The notes below the pieces were generated by a model. That model saw only the letters and a list, made by a program, of their open reading frames with translations, had not been told where the DNA came from and did no database searches. The position numbers and the translations under genes were made by a program. Of a stretch of 64,000 nucleotides of DNA, positions 8,581 through 17,816 are shown piece by piece (the stretch's first letter is position 1; every line of letters begins with the position of its first letter). Source of the DNA: Sphingobacterium hotanense (GTDB lineage Bacteria > Bacteroidota > Bacteroidia > Sphingobacteriales > Sphingobacteriaceae); assembly GCF_008274825.1 (NCBI RefSeq), contig NZ_CP030848.1:1054001-1118000 (forward strand), in the 5' to 3' direction.

Positions 8581-9123
8581 ATGTCAGTTTTCAAAGTAGC
8601 TTCAAGATATGCCAAATCATTAATTGATTTGTCAAAAGAGCATAACAACTTAGACGAGATTAAGGGCGACATGGAAGAAATCGTGTCGATCATTAAATCG
8701 AGTACCGAGTTGCAAGCTGTTTTAAAGAACCCAATTATCAAAACAGATAAGAAATTGGCGATCTTGAACGCATTATTCCAAGGTAAGGTGAAGCCAGAGA
8801 TTATTGGTTTCTTCAATATCATGGTGAAAAAAGGACGTGCTGAATTGGTATTTGCTACTGCGCAGGAGTTCATCGCTGAGTACAACGAGGTGAAGGGCAT
8901 TGTGAAAGCAGAAGTTACGTCAGCAGCTCCGCTATCGGAAGATAATTTACAAGCTTTGCGTACTGCTATCGCTCAACAAATCAATAAAGAGGTAATCTTG
9001 TCTAACAAGGTTGATAAGTCTTTAATTGGTGGTTTTGTTGTTCGCGTTGGTGATAGACAAATTGATGCAAGCATCAACGGTAAATTAGAGAAATTAGAAA
9101 GACATTTCGCAGGGCAGAATTAA
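8581..9123 (+). CDS. atpH: F0F1 ATP synthase subunit delta
   Basis: 180 aa (family about 175-185). N-terminal helical OSCP domain (ASRYAKSLIDLS at residues 7-18) and C-terminal conserved DKSLIGGFVVRVGDRQIDAS. It links the b stalk to the crown of the alpha/beta hexamer. Confidence 0.93.
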   Translation: MSVFKVASRYAKSLIDLSKEHNNLDEIKGDMEEIVSIIKSSTELQAVLKNPIIKTDKKLAILNALFQGKVKPEIIGFFNIMVKKGRAELVFATAQEFIAEYNEVKGIVKAEVTSAAPLSEDNLQALRTAIAQQINKEVILSNKVDKSLIGGFVVRVGDRQIDASINGKLEKLERHFAGQN

Positions 9124-9179
9124 TCGGCCTAGCGAGACAAGAAATAATAGAATAAAAACCCCTTATACGAATTTAAACA

Positions 9180-10754
9180 ATGATAGAGGTAAGACCAGAT
9201 GAAGTTTCGGCAATTCTAAGAGAGCAATTGTCAGGCTTTAAGTCAGAAGCCGAATTAGAAGAAGTGGGTACCGTATTACAAGTAGGTGACGGTATTGCAC
9301 GTATTTACGGCTTAACAAAAGTTCAATCAGGTGAGTTGGTTGAGTTTGCAAACGGATTACAAGGTATCGTGATGAACTTAGAAGAAGACAACGTGGGTGT
9401 CGTAATCTTAGGTTCTTCAGATGAAATCAAAGAAGGTGATACTATCAAACGTACTAACCGTATCGCATCTATTAAAGTAGGTGAAGGTATGTTAGGCCGT
9501 GTAGTAAATACTTTAGGTCAGCCAATCGATGGTAAAGGACCTATCGCTGGTGAAACATACGAAATGCCTATCGAGCGTAAAGCGCCAGGTGTTATCTACC
9601 GTCAACCAGTAACTGAGCCATTACAAACTGGTATCAAAGCGATTGACGCGATGATTCCAATTGGTCGTGGACAGCGTGAGTTAGTAATCGGTGACCGTCA
9701 GACAGGTAAAACTGCGGTATGTATCGATACTATCTTGAACCAAAAAGAATTTTATGATGCTGGTCAACCAGTATTCTGTATATATGTTGCTGTAGGTCAA
9801 AAGAACTCTACAGTTGCTAACATCGTACGTACATTGGAAGAAAGAGGTGCAATGCCTTATACAGTGATCGTGTCTGCATCTGCGGCTGATCCAGCTCCAA
9901 TGCAGTTCTACGCGCCAATGGCGGGTGCTGCAATCGGTGAGTTCTTCCGTGATACAGGTCGTCCTGCATTAATCGTTTATGATGATTTATCTAAACAAGC
10001 AGTGGCGTACCGTGAGGTGTCATTATTATTAAAACGTCCTCCAGGCCGTGAGGCATACCCAGGAGACGTATTCTACCTTCACTCTCGTTTATTAGAGCGT
10101 GCTGCGAAAATCAACTCTTCAGATGAGATTGCTCGTAACATGAACGACCTTCCTGAGTCTATCAAACACTTAGTTAAAGGTGGAGGTTCATTAACAGCTC
10201 TTCCTATTATCGAAACTCAAGCGGGTGACGTATCAGCTTATATCCCGACTAACGTAATTTCGATTACTGACGGTCAGATCTTCTTAGAGTCTAACTTATT
10301 CAACGCAGGTATCCGTCCAGCGATCAACGTAGGTATTTCGGTATCACGTGTTGGTGGTAATGCGCAGATCAAGTCGATGAAGAAAGTTGCTGGTACATTG
10401 AAATTGGATCAAGCTCAATACCGTGAGCTAGAGGCTTTCGCGAAATTCGGATCTGATCTAGACGCGGCTACTAAAGCGGTGTTAGATAAAGGTGTTCGTA
10501 ACGTGGAAATCCTTAAACAAGGTCAATACTCACCAGTAGCTGTAGAGAAACAAGTTGCTATTATTTACGCAGGTACAAAAGGTTTATTACGTGCTGTTCC
10601 AGTAAATAAAGTAAGACAATTCGAAGAGGAGTTCTTAACTCAATTGGAGCAACGTCATCCAGAAGTATTATCAGCGTTAAAAGCAGGTAAGTTCTCCGAT
10701 GAGTTGACTGATGTATTAGAAAAAGTAGCTAAAGAATTAGCTTCTAAATATTAA
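9180..10754 (+). CDS. atpA: F0F1 ATP synthase subunit alpha
   Basis: 524 aa. Beta-barrel N-terminal domain, Walker A GDRQTGKT at residues 171-178, and the non-catalytic nucleotide-site sequences [16 protein letters not shown] and [11 protein letters not shown]. The Gln in the P-loop marks it as alpha rather than beta. The stop TAA is followed immediately by a heptad repeat tract. Confidence 0.96.
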   Translation: MIEVRPDEVSAILREQLSGFKSEAELEEVGTVLQVGDGIARIYGLTKVQSGELVEFANGLQGIVMNLEEDNVGVVILGSSDEIKEGDTIKRTNRIASIKVGEGMLGRVVNTLGQPIDGKGPIAGETYEMPIERKAPGVIYRQPVTEPLQTGIKAIDAMIPIGRGQRELVIGDRQTGKTAVCIDTILNQKEFYDAGQPVFCIYVAVGQKNSTVANIVRTLEERGAMPYTVIVSASAADPAPMQFYAPMAGAAIGEFFRDTGRPALIVYDDLSKQAVAYREVSLLLKRPPGREAYPGDVFYLHSRLLERAAKINSSDEIARNMNDLPESIKHLVKGGGSLTALPIIETQAGDVSAYIPTNVISITDGQIFLESNLFNAGIRPAINVGISVSRVGGNAQIKSMKKVAGTLKLDQAQYRELEAFAKFGSDLDAATKAVLDKGVRNVEILKQGQYSPVAVEKQVAIIYAGTKGLLRAVPVNKVRQFEEEFLTQLEQRHPEVLSALKAGKFSDELTDVLEKVAKELASKY

Positions 10755-10755
10755 T

Positions 10756-10851
10756 TAGACATTAGAGTATAGACATTAGATCATAGAGTAGGATGGGTGA
10801 TTTATTCTTAATGGATAGTTCACTCATCTGAAATCTAAGATCCTATATCTA
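10756..10851. repeat. Convergent pair of TAG-heptad tracts between atpA and atpG
   Basis: Left tract 10756-10788 reads TAGACAT, TAGAGTA, TAGACAT, TAGATCA, TAGAGTA on plus. The right tract, 10827-10851, reads TAGATAT, AGGATCT, TAGATTT, CAGATGA on minus. Both hold a 7-base period. GGATGGGTGA between them partly pairs with TCACTCATC, so the atpA-atpG spacer can fold into a long imperfect hairpin inside the operon. Confidence 0.7.
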
Positions 10852-10861
10852 AAAAAGAAAT

Positions 10862-11740
10862 ATGGCAAACTTAAAAGAAGTTAGAAATCGTATTACCTCC
10901 GTAACATCAACTCAGCAGATTACGAAAGCTATGAAAATGGTTTCCGCTGCGAAGTTGAAGCGTGCGACAAATGCTATTGTGCAATTGCGTCCTTATGCTA
11001 ACAAGTTAAGAGACATTTTAGCGCAGGTTTCAGCATCTGTAGAGGGTAATAATTCGCCTTATACACAAGATCGTATTCCTACTAAGGTTATGGTTATTGT
11101 GGTTACCTCGAATAGAGGTTTGGCTGGAGCATTCAACGCGAATGCCATTAAGACTGCCAACAACTTGATCGCTGATAAGTATGCAGATCAATTTGCAAGA
11201 GGTGATGTTAGTATTATCGCTATCGGTAAGAGAGGTCATGATTTCTTTAGCAGACGTAACTTTAATGTAATTGGGAACCATAATGAACTATTCAACAACT
11301 TAGACTTTGAAAACGTGTCTAAAGTGACAGAATATGTTATGGATCAATTCAAGGAAGGTAATATCGACCGCGTAGAGGTTGTTTATAACCAATTCCGCAA
11401 TGCTGCCGTTCAAATCCTTACTTCAGAGCAAATCTTACCTCTGCTACCTGAAGAAAAAGAAGAGAATGTTGCAGAACTTGATTACATTATCGAGCCTTCT
11501 AAAGAGAAGATTATTGAAGAGCTAATTCCTAAAGCAATTAAGATTCAGCTTTACAAAGCTGTTCTAGATTCTAATGCTTCAGAACATGGTGCTCGTATGA
11601 CTGCAATGGATAAAGCAACTGAAAACGCAGGTGATCTATTGCGTTCATTGAAATTGTCATACAACCAAGCTCGTCAAGCTGCTATTACTACCGAGTTAAC
11701 AGAGATTGTTTCGGGTGCTGCAGCGCTATCAAACGGATAA
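10862..11740 (+). CDS. atpG: F0F1 ATP synthase subunit gamma
   Basis: 292 aa. N-terminal RNRITSVTSTQQITKAMKMV and C-terminal NQARQAAITTELTEIVSGAAAL form the coiled-coil shaft that turns in the alpha/beta ring. It is the last gene of the operon; genes for beta and epsilon are not in the window, which is usual for Bacteroidota, where atpD-atpC stand elsewhere. Confidence 0.95.
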   Translation: MANLKEVRNRITSVTSTQQITKAMKMVSAAKLKRATNAIVQLRPYANKLRDILAQVSASVEGNNSPYTQDRIPTKVMVIVVTSNRGLAGAFNANAIKTANNLIADKYADQFARGDVSIIAIGKRGHDFFSRRNFNVIGNHNELFNNLDFENVSKVTEYVMDQFKEGNIDRVEVVYNQFRNAAVQILTSEQILPLLPEEKEENVAELDYIIEPSKEKIIEELIPKAIKIQLYKAVLDSNASEHGARMTAMDKATENAGDLLRSLKLSYNQARQAAITTELTEIVSGAAALSNG

Positions 11741-11762
11741 GCAAAACAAATATTTGTATAAG

Positions 11763-11793
11763 GAAAGCCGCTGACTTAGTCAGCGGCTTTTTT
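11763..11793 (+). terminator. Intrinsic terminator of the ATP synthase operon
   Basis: AAAGCCGCTGAC, three bases, GTCAGCGGCTTT, then a T-run: a 12-bp perfect stem 23 bp after the atpG stop. Confidence 0.9.
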
Positions 11794-11799
11794 GGTGTT

Positions 11800-11832
11800 T
11801 AGATTTTAGATGTTAGATATAAGACATTAGAC
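11800..11832 (+). repeat. TAG-heptad tract, plus orientation
   Basis: TAGATTT, TAGATGT, TAGATAT, AAGACAT, TAGACTG in strict 7-base register, just past the atpG terminator. It pairs with the opposite tract at 11964-11997. The 130 bp between them and the rest of 11741-12156 hold no gene that I can support. Confidence 0.75.
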
Positions 11833-11963
11833 TGTGAATATTCACAACATTCATCCTTTATTAGTTAAGAATCGAAATTTGTTATAAAACTTTAGATTCC
11901 ACTCTAATATTCCTTGCAATCTTCCTCTCACCGATAACTAACCGCCGAATACATGCCGCAATA

Positions 11964-11997
11964 CTCTAATATCTAACATCTGATATCTAAAATCTAA
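11964..11997 (-). repeat. TAG-heptad tract, minus orientation
   Basis: Minus strand: TAGATTT, TAGATAT, CAGATGT, TAGATAT, TAGAGTA. It is the near-complement of 11800-11832, so the two could pair over about 30 bp. Confidence 0.75.
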
Positions 11998-12068
11998 CTC
12001 TATTTCTGACTTTTATCTAAAAATTGTCAAAATATCAGCTAATTTAAGAGCGCCGAACCATTTTTAAG

Positions 12069-12076
12069 TACATTTG
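12069..12076 (+). promoter_or_regulatory. Candidate -7 box for the fatty acid hydroxylase gene
   Basis: TACATTTG (TAnnTTTG). The implied start near 12082 gives a leader of about 75 nt, long for this genome, containing the hairpin at 12093-12116. Confidence 0.4.
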
Positions 12077-12092
12077 TTCTAATTCAATTAGG

Positions 12093-12116
12093 CTAGCCGA
12101 ACGCTATTGCGGCTAG
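12093..12116 (+). promoter_or_regulatory. Leader hairpin upstream of the fatty acid hydroxylase
   Basis: CTAGCCG (12093-12099) pairs with CGGCTAG (12110-12116) around a 10-base loop. It lies between the likely promoter and the start codon with no U-run, so a regulatory leader structure or an operator is more likely than a terminator. Confidence 0.4.
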
Positions 12117-12156
12117 ATTATTAACTATTAGGGTTTACTTTTTTAATAGATGTGCT

Positions 12157-12837
12157 ATGGCGAAGAAGTTATATGTTTCCAATTCTACGGAATCCTCACG
12201 AATGTTTAAGAACGATTTTTTGGAGTCCTTAACCAAAGTCCACTTTACTGTTCCAATTATCTTTTGGATACCGGTTATCATCTATTTTATATGGAAAGCG
12301 TCAGCTCAAGGAGGGATGACGGCGGGAGCCATAGCCTTGTGGTTTATCTTCGGACTAGCTTTCTGGACGTTAGCAGAATATGTTCTTCATCGTTGGGTAT
12401 TTCATTACGAACCTACTTCAAAGTTCGGTCAACGTGTTCACTTCATCTTCCACGGCGTACATCATGACTTTCCGAAGGATAGATTGCGTCTAGTTATGCC
12501 ATTATCAGCCAGTATTCCAATGGCTACTATTATTTATATTCTATTTAGTTTTTTCTTTGCCGAGTTTACCTTGGCGGCGTTCTTTGCTGGATTTCTCTTA
12601 GGATACTTGATTTATGACGAGAGCCATTATGCGATGCATCATGCAAATTTCAAATCCGGACTCTTTAAGAGAATAAAGGACCACCATATGTTACATCATT
12701 ACTCAGATCCTGAAAAGGGATTTGGCGTAAGTTCGTCGATTTGGGATGTGTTTTTTAATTCGGGATTTCCTAAGAAGAAATCAGCGAAGAGCGTAAAGAC
12801 TGAAAAGCTTTCCCAAGAGTCAGTAGAGAATGCATAA
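12157..12837 (+). CDS. Fatty acid hydroxylase superfamily protein (Scs7/FA2H-like)
   Basis: 226 aa integral membrane di-iron enzyme. Hydrophobic helices at about residues 30-48, 53-75, 112-130 and 134-150; the His clusters are HRWVFH (about 86-91), HGVHHD (about 103-108), HYAMHH (about 158-163) and HHMLHHY (about 178-184), which together make the di-iron site of the family. Sphingobacteria make sphingolipids with 2-hydroxylated acyl chains, so 2-hydroxylation of sphingolipid fatty acid is the likely role; carotenoid or sterol-like substrates are alternatives. The charged C-terminal tail (Lys/Ser/Glu-rich) has no motif. Monocistronic. Confidence 0.8.
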   Translation: MAKKLYVSNSTESSRMFKNDFLESLTKVHFTVPIIFWIPVIIYFIWKASAQGGMTAGAIALWFIFGLAFWTLAEYVLHRWVFHYEPTSKFGQRVHFIFHGVHHDFPKDRLRLVMPLSASIPMATIIYILFSFFFAEFTLAAFFAGFLLGYLIYDESHYAMHHANFKSGLFKRIKDHHMLHHYSDPEKGFGVSSSIWDVFFNSGFPKKKSAKSVKTEKLSQESVENA

Positions 12838-12878
12838 AAAGAGGGGGCTATCGATTTCGATAGCCCCCTCTTTTTTTC
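12836..12878 (+). terminator. Strong terminator, probably serving both sides
   Basis: AGAGGGGGCTATCGA and TCGATAGCCCCCTCT form a near-perfect 15-bp stem, with A-run before and T-run after. It serves the hydroxylase gene on plus and could serve the KAS III gene on minus, which ends 84 bp away. Confidence 0.9.
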
Positions 12879-12961
12879 TAAAAGTGTTTGTTTTCAGAAG
12901 CCATCAAGAACTTTCATCCCTGTTGGTGTTTCAATGAAAACATGAAAGTTTTATTGGGTTA

Positions 12962-14008
12962 TTACCAGCGAATTAAAGCTGATCCCCAAGTAAATCCAGC
13001 ACCGAAAGCTGCTAAACATACGAGGTCGCCCTCTTTAATTTTCCCCTGTTCCCATGCCTCACAAAGTGCGATTGGAACCGATGCAGCTGTAGTATTACCG
13101 TATTTCTGGATATTGTTGAAGATCTTCTCATCCGGTAATCCCATTGTCTTTTGTACAAATTGGGAGATACGGAGGTTTGCCTGATGCGGAATCAACATAT
13201 CGATGTCGGTCGGTTTCAAGCTATTCTTTGCTAATGCTTCTCCAATAACTTCAGGGAATTTCACCACCGCTTTTTTGAATACCGCTTGTCCGTCCATGTA
13301 AGGGAATGCAGAACCATCCTCTAACATTTCTTTCGTCATCAACATACCGCCCAACTCTTGCTCTGGCCATGCTGGAGGATTTTCCAAATAACAGCCCGCA
13401 GAAGCTCCAGGATAATACATCGCTAGTTTCTCTGCTTCCGCACCGTCGGAGTGAAGATGTGTACTTAGGATGCCTTTTCCAGGTTCTGTAGTCGGTTGTA
13501 ACACGACCGCACCAGCACCGTCTCCGAAGATAACAGATACTGCACGTCCGCGCGTTGAAAAATCCAGTGCGAAGGAATGCTTCTCAGATCCTACCACAAG
13601 AATATTCTTGTACATACCGGTTTTAATAAACTGATCGGCAATAGATAGTGCATATACGAAGCCAGAACATTGATTTCTGACATCCAATGCACCGACTTCT
13701 TTCATTCCCATCTCTCTTTGTAACAAAACGCCACATCCAGGGAAGTAATAATCAGGAGATAATGTTGCGAAAATAATAAAATCGATTTCCTCAGCAGTTG
13801 TATTTGCCCGCTCGATCGCAATTTTAGAAGCCTCAACTGCCATGCTCGTTGTAGTCTCCCCAACGCGGTCGGCAAATCGTCTTTCTTTGATACCCGTACG
13901 TTCCTGGATCCATTCATCAGAGGTCTCCATAAAACGTGTCATATCGTTATTGGTATATACATTCTTAGGGACATAGTAGCCTAGTCCAGCTATTTTTGAT
14001 TGAAACAT
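12962..14008 (-). CDS. 3-oxoacyl-ACP synthase III (FabH-like KAS III)
   Basis: 348 aa thiolase-fold condensing enzyme. Catalytic triad visible: Cys114 in RNQCSGFVYA, His275 in PHQANLR, Asn305 in YGNTTAAS. ERTGIKERR near residue 36 is the usual FabH signature. At 348 aa and with an insertion around residues 195-235 it is longer than E. coli FabH (about 317), like the second FabH-type paralogues of Bacteroidota; whether it starts straight or branched fatty acids or a secondary lipid is open. Divergent from clpS; its promoter box (TAATTTTG on minus) is at 14035-14042. Confidence 0.85.
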   Translation of the reverse strand: MFQSKIAGLGYYVPKNVYTNNDMTRFMETSDEWIQERTGIKERRFADRVGETTTSMAVEASKIAIERANTTAEEIDFIIFATLSPDYYFPGCGVLLQREMGMKEVGALDVRNQCSGFVYALSIADQFIKTGMYKNILVVGSEKHSFALDFSTRGRAVSVIFGDGAGAVVLQPTTEPGKGILSTHLHSDGAEAEKLAMYYPGASAGCYLENPPAWPEQELGGMLMTKEMLEDGSAFPYMDGQAVFKKAVVKFPEVIGEALAKNSLKPTDIDMLIPHQANLRISQFVQKTMGLPDEKIFNNIQKYGNTTAASVPIALCEAWEQGKIKEGDLVCLAAFGAGFTWGSALIRW

Positions 14009-14034
14009 AGGGTCTTTATTAGTAAACAGTTCGC

Positions 14035-14072
14035 CAAAATTAAGGAATTATTTGAAAAATAAGCTATTTTTG
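14035..14072. promoter_or_regulatory. Back-to-back -7 boxes for the KAS III gene and clpS
   Basis: CAAAATTA at 14035-14042 is TAATTTTG on minus, for the KAS III gene. TATTTTTG at 14065-14072 on plus ends only 4 bp before the clpS ATG, which implies a leaderless or nearly leaderless clpS message. Confidence 0.4.
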
Positions 14073-14076
14073 CATT

Positions 14077-14358
14077 ATGAGCGTAGAGGTAGAAACCGAG
14101 GCATTTACACTTGAAGAAATACTAGCCGTAACCAAGGAGTCCAATCGATTGATTTTATGGAACGATGATATCAATACCTTCGATCATGTGATCGAATGTT
14201 TGATGCATTATCTGCAATATGGCGAAGAAGAAGCGGCAAGAATAGCTTGGACGGTTCATACCAAAGGAAAATGCGCCATTCTCGAAGGCTCCTATACAGA
14301 AATGGAAGTTTATCGAAAGATCTTAAAGTCTGAGGGACTTACCGTTAGCATTGAGTAA
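14077..14358 (+). CDS. clpS: ATP-dependent Clp protease adaptor ClpS
   Basis: 93 aa (family about 90-110). LILWNDDINTFDHVIECL (from about residue 26) and VHTKGKCAI carry the conserved N-degron-binding Asp/Asn and His residues. It delivers N-end-rule substrates to ClpAP/ClpCP. No clp protease gene is adjacent. Confidence 0.9.
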   Translation: MSVEVETEAFTLEEILAVTKESNRLILWNDDINTFDHVIECLMHYLQYGEEEAARIAWTVHTKGKCAILEGSYTEMEVYRKILKSEGLTVSIE

Positions 14359-14453
14359 GGGGCTAAGACACACGTAATAATGCAGTTACGATAGGCTCAG
14401 TTCCCCCTTTATTGTGCAATTTTGCATCTTATCACTAGAAACGAAGATATTGC

Positions 14454-16940
14454 ATGCAGAAGAATCATCTACTCCTCATCCTATTCCTATTTCCATTTAT
14501 TTTATTTGCTCAGAAAGGTATTATCCGTGGAACTGTTTATGAACAAGATGGAACAACATTAGCCATTGGTGCTAGTGTCAATCTAATTCCTGCGGCCGCG
14601 CAGGGTGCTCAAAAAGGTCAGCAAACAAGCAATGCTGGAACATTCAGATTTGAAGACCTAACGGCAGGAACCTATCGTATACAAATAAGTTTTCTTGGAC
14701 ATGAAACCTACAACAGAGGTAGTATCAGCATTACAGCGAACCAGGATTTCAATATTGGAAAGATCACGCTTTTGGAAAATGGTAAGCAGATTGAAGAAGT
14801 CGTAGTTCAAGGAAGGGTGCCGGATTTGCAGATCGGAATCGACAAAAAGGTATTCGATGTATCCCAAAGTACAATCAGCATTGGAGGAAGTGCGCAAGAA
14901 TTGTTGGGCAATGTGCCAACCTTGCAGGTCGAATCTGACGGTGCGATCAGTCTTCGTGGTTCAACCTCGGTACGTATTTTAGTCGATGGCAAGGAGTCTG
15001 CAATGGCAGGTTCTGACATCAACGCCTTCTTACAGTCTCTGCCGGCTGAGGCTATTGATAAGGTGGAGATTATCACCAACCCGTCTGCGCGCTATGACGC
15101 CGAAGGACAATCGGGTATTGTTAATATCATCCTAAAGAAAAATGCACGATTGGGACTGAACGGTTCGGTAAATGCTTCTGTAGGAAACTATGAAAATGCA
15201 AACGGTGGTGTTACATTAAACTACAGACCGGGTAAGGTGAATTACTTTGGTAGTTACAATTTTGCCAGGAGAAACTCAATGGGCGATGGTTTCAATGATA
15301 ATACAGAATATATAAACGGACAGGTTACGGATTTAAGTCCGCGCACGCGTAGCGAAGATGAGAGCTCCAGATTAGGCTACAACCACACTATCCGTTTGGG
15401 GTCTGACTATTATATCAATGATAAAAACTCACTAAGTATTGCTGGAAACTTCAGTATCCGCGATAATGAACGCGGCCGTAAAATCAATTATCAATATTGG
15501 AACATTCCTGAATACGGAGCAAGCAGTTATAGAAACGCGATGCAGGAAGAGCAGGATTTCGGAGTTGATGCACAATTAGACTATAAGCGTACTTTTAAAC
15601 GTGAAGGCGAAGAGTTGATGGCGAACGTGTCATTCGGTTATGACACGGAAGACGGGACAAACGATTTCCACCAAACCTATGCAAGCGGCATCGCTGATTT
15701 AAGACGTCAGAATACCACTTCTGAGCTTGGCAGAAACTGGAACTTCCAATTAGATTATACGCTCCCATTAGGCGAGGATCATAAGTTTGAAGCTGGATAC
15801 CGTTCGATATTGCGCTATGCTGATGAAAGCCAGTATTCCGAATTACTGGATACTCTTACGAATGAATTTGCGACAGATTTTTCTGTTACGAATGATTTCG
15901 ATATGAGCAGTGCTGTACATGCGCTGTATGCCAATTATCAGCGTAAATTGACCGACCGATTAGGAGCGCAACTAGGTTTGCGCGCCGAACAGGCTTATTT
16001 AAATACCAGTATCTATTCTTTCGATGAAGATGCGCCTACGGTACCTATCCGTGCTGATGGAAAACTAGATTATTTCCGTTTATATCCAAGTGTATTCTTG
16101 AGTTATGGAGTTGGCGAAGCAAAGACCGACAAAATCCAGTTAAGCTATTCACGTCGCGTACAACGCCCGAGAGGTTGGCAGGTGAATCCATTTATCAACA
16201 TGTCGGACGAGCAGAACTTCATGCAAGGAAATCCTAACCTATTGCCGGAGGATATCCATGCCATGGAGTTAGGTTTCTCTAAATTCTATGAGAAATGGAA
16301 TTTCGTAGCTTCTGCTTTCTATCGTCGTGTAAATGATGAAGTACAACCGGTATTGTACGATCCATCAATGATTTCGGAGATCGTCGGTGACCGCACAAAC
16401 GTGAATTATTCAAAATGGGAAAATGCTTCCGATATGGATGTCGCCGGTTTCGAGTTGATCTCCAAGGTCAATATTTTTAGCTGGTGGGATGTTACAGGAA
16501 ACTTAAACTTATCTTCTATCAAATTCAATCCTAAACCAGGATTGGGATTAAACGAGCGTGAGTCCTTCAACTGGAATGGAAACTTGACTACCAACGTGAA
16601 ATTTACGCCTACTTTTTCTGCACAAGTTCGCGGAGATTATCGCAGCGGCATGAAAACCATGCAAGGGCAGATGGAACCGATGAAAGGGGTGGATGTAGCG
16701 CTTAAGAAAGACATCTTAAAGAATAAAGGTACCTTAAGCTTGAACGCAAGAGACGTGTTCAATACACGTAAATTTGAAATGAAAAACTATCTAGCCGATC
16801 GTCAAATGCATTTTTCACACCGTTGGATGCGTAGAATGGTGACTCTTTCATTCTCTTACCGTTTCGGTATTCAAGACCTAAACAAGAAAGAGAGAAGAGA
16901 GCAAAACGATATGGGCGACATGGAAGGACAGCAATTTTAA
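14454..16940 (+). CDS. TonB-dependent receptor-like outer membrane protein (carboxypeptidase-regulatory domain plus plug plus OMP_b-brl_3 barrel)
   Basis: 828 aa. Signal peptide (about residues 1-20, ending FAQ), CarboxypepD_reg-like beta-sandwich at about 24-105, a plug domain (EEVVVQGR near 122; SIRGST-like LRGSTSVRILVDGKE near 170; IEIITNPSARYDAEG near 208), then a C-terminal barrel. It has no STN domain and no SusD partner, so it is not a SusC. Ligand unknown. Followed by the DUF1080 lipoprotein, 54 bp downstream. Confidence 0.85.
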   Translation: MQKNHLLLILFLFPFILFAQKGIIRGTVYEQDGTTLAIGASVNLIPAAAQGAQKGQQTSNAGTFRFEDLTAGTYRIQISFLGHETYNRGSISITANQDFNIGKITLLENGKQIEEVVVQGRVPDLQIGIDKKVFDVSQSTISIGGSAQELLGNVPTLQVESDGAISLRGSTSVRILVDGKESAMAGSDINAFLQSLPAEAIDKVEIITNPSARYDAEGQSGIVNIILKKNARLGLNGSVNASVGNYENANGGVTLNYRPGKVNYFGSYNFARRNSMGDGFNDNTEYINGQVTDLSPRTRSEDESSRLGYNHTIRLGSDYYINDKNSLSIAGNFSIRDNERGRKINYQYWNIPEYGASSYRNAMQEEQDFGVDAQLDYKRTFKREGEELMANVSFGYDTEDGTNDFHQTYASGIADLRRQNTTSELGRNWNFQLDYTLPLGEDHKFEAGYRSILRYADESQYSELLDTLTNEFATDFSVTNDFDMSSAVHALYANYQRKLTDRLGAQLGLRAEQAYLNTSIYSFDEDAPTVPIRADGKLDYFRLYPSVFLSYGVGEAKTDKIQLSYSRRVQRPRGWQVNPFINMSDEQNFMQGNPNLLPEDIHAMELGFSKFYEKWNFVASAFYRRVNDEVQPVLYDPSMISEIVGDRTNVNYSKWENASDMDVAGFELISKVNIFSWWDVTGNLNLSSIKFNPKPGLGLNERESFNWNGNLTTNVKFTPTFSAQVRGDYRSGMKTMQGQMEPMKGVDVALKKDILKNKGTLSLNARDVFNTRKFEMKNYLADRQMHFSHRWMRRMVTLSFSYRFGIQDLNKKERREQNDMGDMEGQQF

Positions 16941-16994
16941 ACCTTGCATTTACGATTTGTTTCACTAAATTTAATCTTTCAACTTAATCGACTA

Positions 16995-17816
16995 ATGACT
17001 ATGAAAAGAAATTTTGGGTATGGATTAATCGTTGCATTTGGTTTAACATTAGGTTCCTGTGCAACAAAATCATCTACCACAGCGCCTCAAGCGCAGCCTG
17101 TATACGAATTAAATAATCTTCCAAAGGTCAATCTTAAAGATTTCAAAAAGAACTCTGCGGGCGCTTATGTATTATTTGATGGGTCTTCTTTAAATGGATG
17201 GAGAGGGTACAATAAAGACCATGTGCCTGCAAAATGGGCTATCGACAATGGTACATTGAAATTCTCGAAAGCACCGGGAGGGAATGCGAAGGCGGAAGGT
17301 GGCGATATTATTTTTGCCCACGATTTTAAAAACTTTGAATTAGAATTTGAATGGAAAATCTCGCAAGCGGGAAACTCGGGTGTGTTTTTCTTAGCCAAAG
17401 AGGTTAAAAACCAACCAATCTATATCTCTTCTCCTGAGTATCAATTGCTAGACAATCAAAACCACCCGGATGCAAAGCAAGGTGTTGATGGCAACCGTAA
17501 ATCCGCGTCTCTGTATGACATGATTCCAGCAAAGCCGCAGAATGCTTTCCCAGCAGGAGAGTGGAATAGAGCGAAGATTGTCGTTAATAAAGGGAAAGTA
17601 ACGCATTATCAAAACGATGAAAAAGTTGTTGAATACGAACTATGGACGCCGTCTTGGATTGAATTGCTACAAGCTAGCAAATTCAGCAAGGAGAAATGGC
17701 CTTTGGCTTTTGAGTTGTTAAGTACTGTTGGTGGAAAAGAAAAGGCTGGCGTTATCGGTTTCCAAGACCACGGTGATGATATTTGGTTGAGAAATGTAAC
17801 TGTAAAAGTATTATAA
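16995..17816 (+). CDS. DUF1080 (3-keto-disaccharide hydrolase-like) lipoprotein
   Basis: 273 aa. Lipoprotein signal with lipobox LGSC near residue 20, then one DUF1080 jelly-roll domain: VLFDGSSLNGWRG near 58, DIIFAHDFKNFELEFEW near 97, GNSGVFFLA near 120, and C-terminal GVIGFQDHGDDIWLRNV. Characterised relatives cleave 3-keto-glycosides; that activity here is inferred. ATG at 17001 is an alternative start two codons later. The stop overlaps the start of the next gene (TAATG), so the two are coupled. Confidence 0.85.
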   Translation: MTMKRNFGYGLIVAFGLTLGSCATKSSTTAPQAQPVYELNNLPKVNLKDFKKNSAGAYVLFDGSSLNGWRGYNKDHVPAKWAIDNGTLKFSKAPGGNAKAEGGDIIFAHDFKNFELEFEWKISQAGNSGVFFLAKEVKNQPIYISSPEYQLLDNQNHPDAKQGVDGNRKSASLYDMIPAKPQNAFPAGEWNRAKIVVNKGKVTHYQNDEKVVEYELWTPSWIELLQASKFSKEKWPLAFELLSTVGGKEKAGVIGFQDHGDDIWLRNVTVKVL

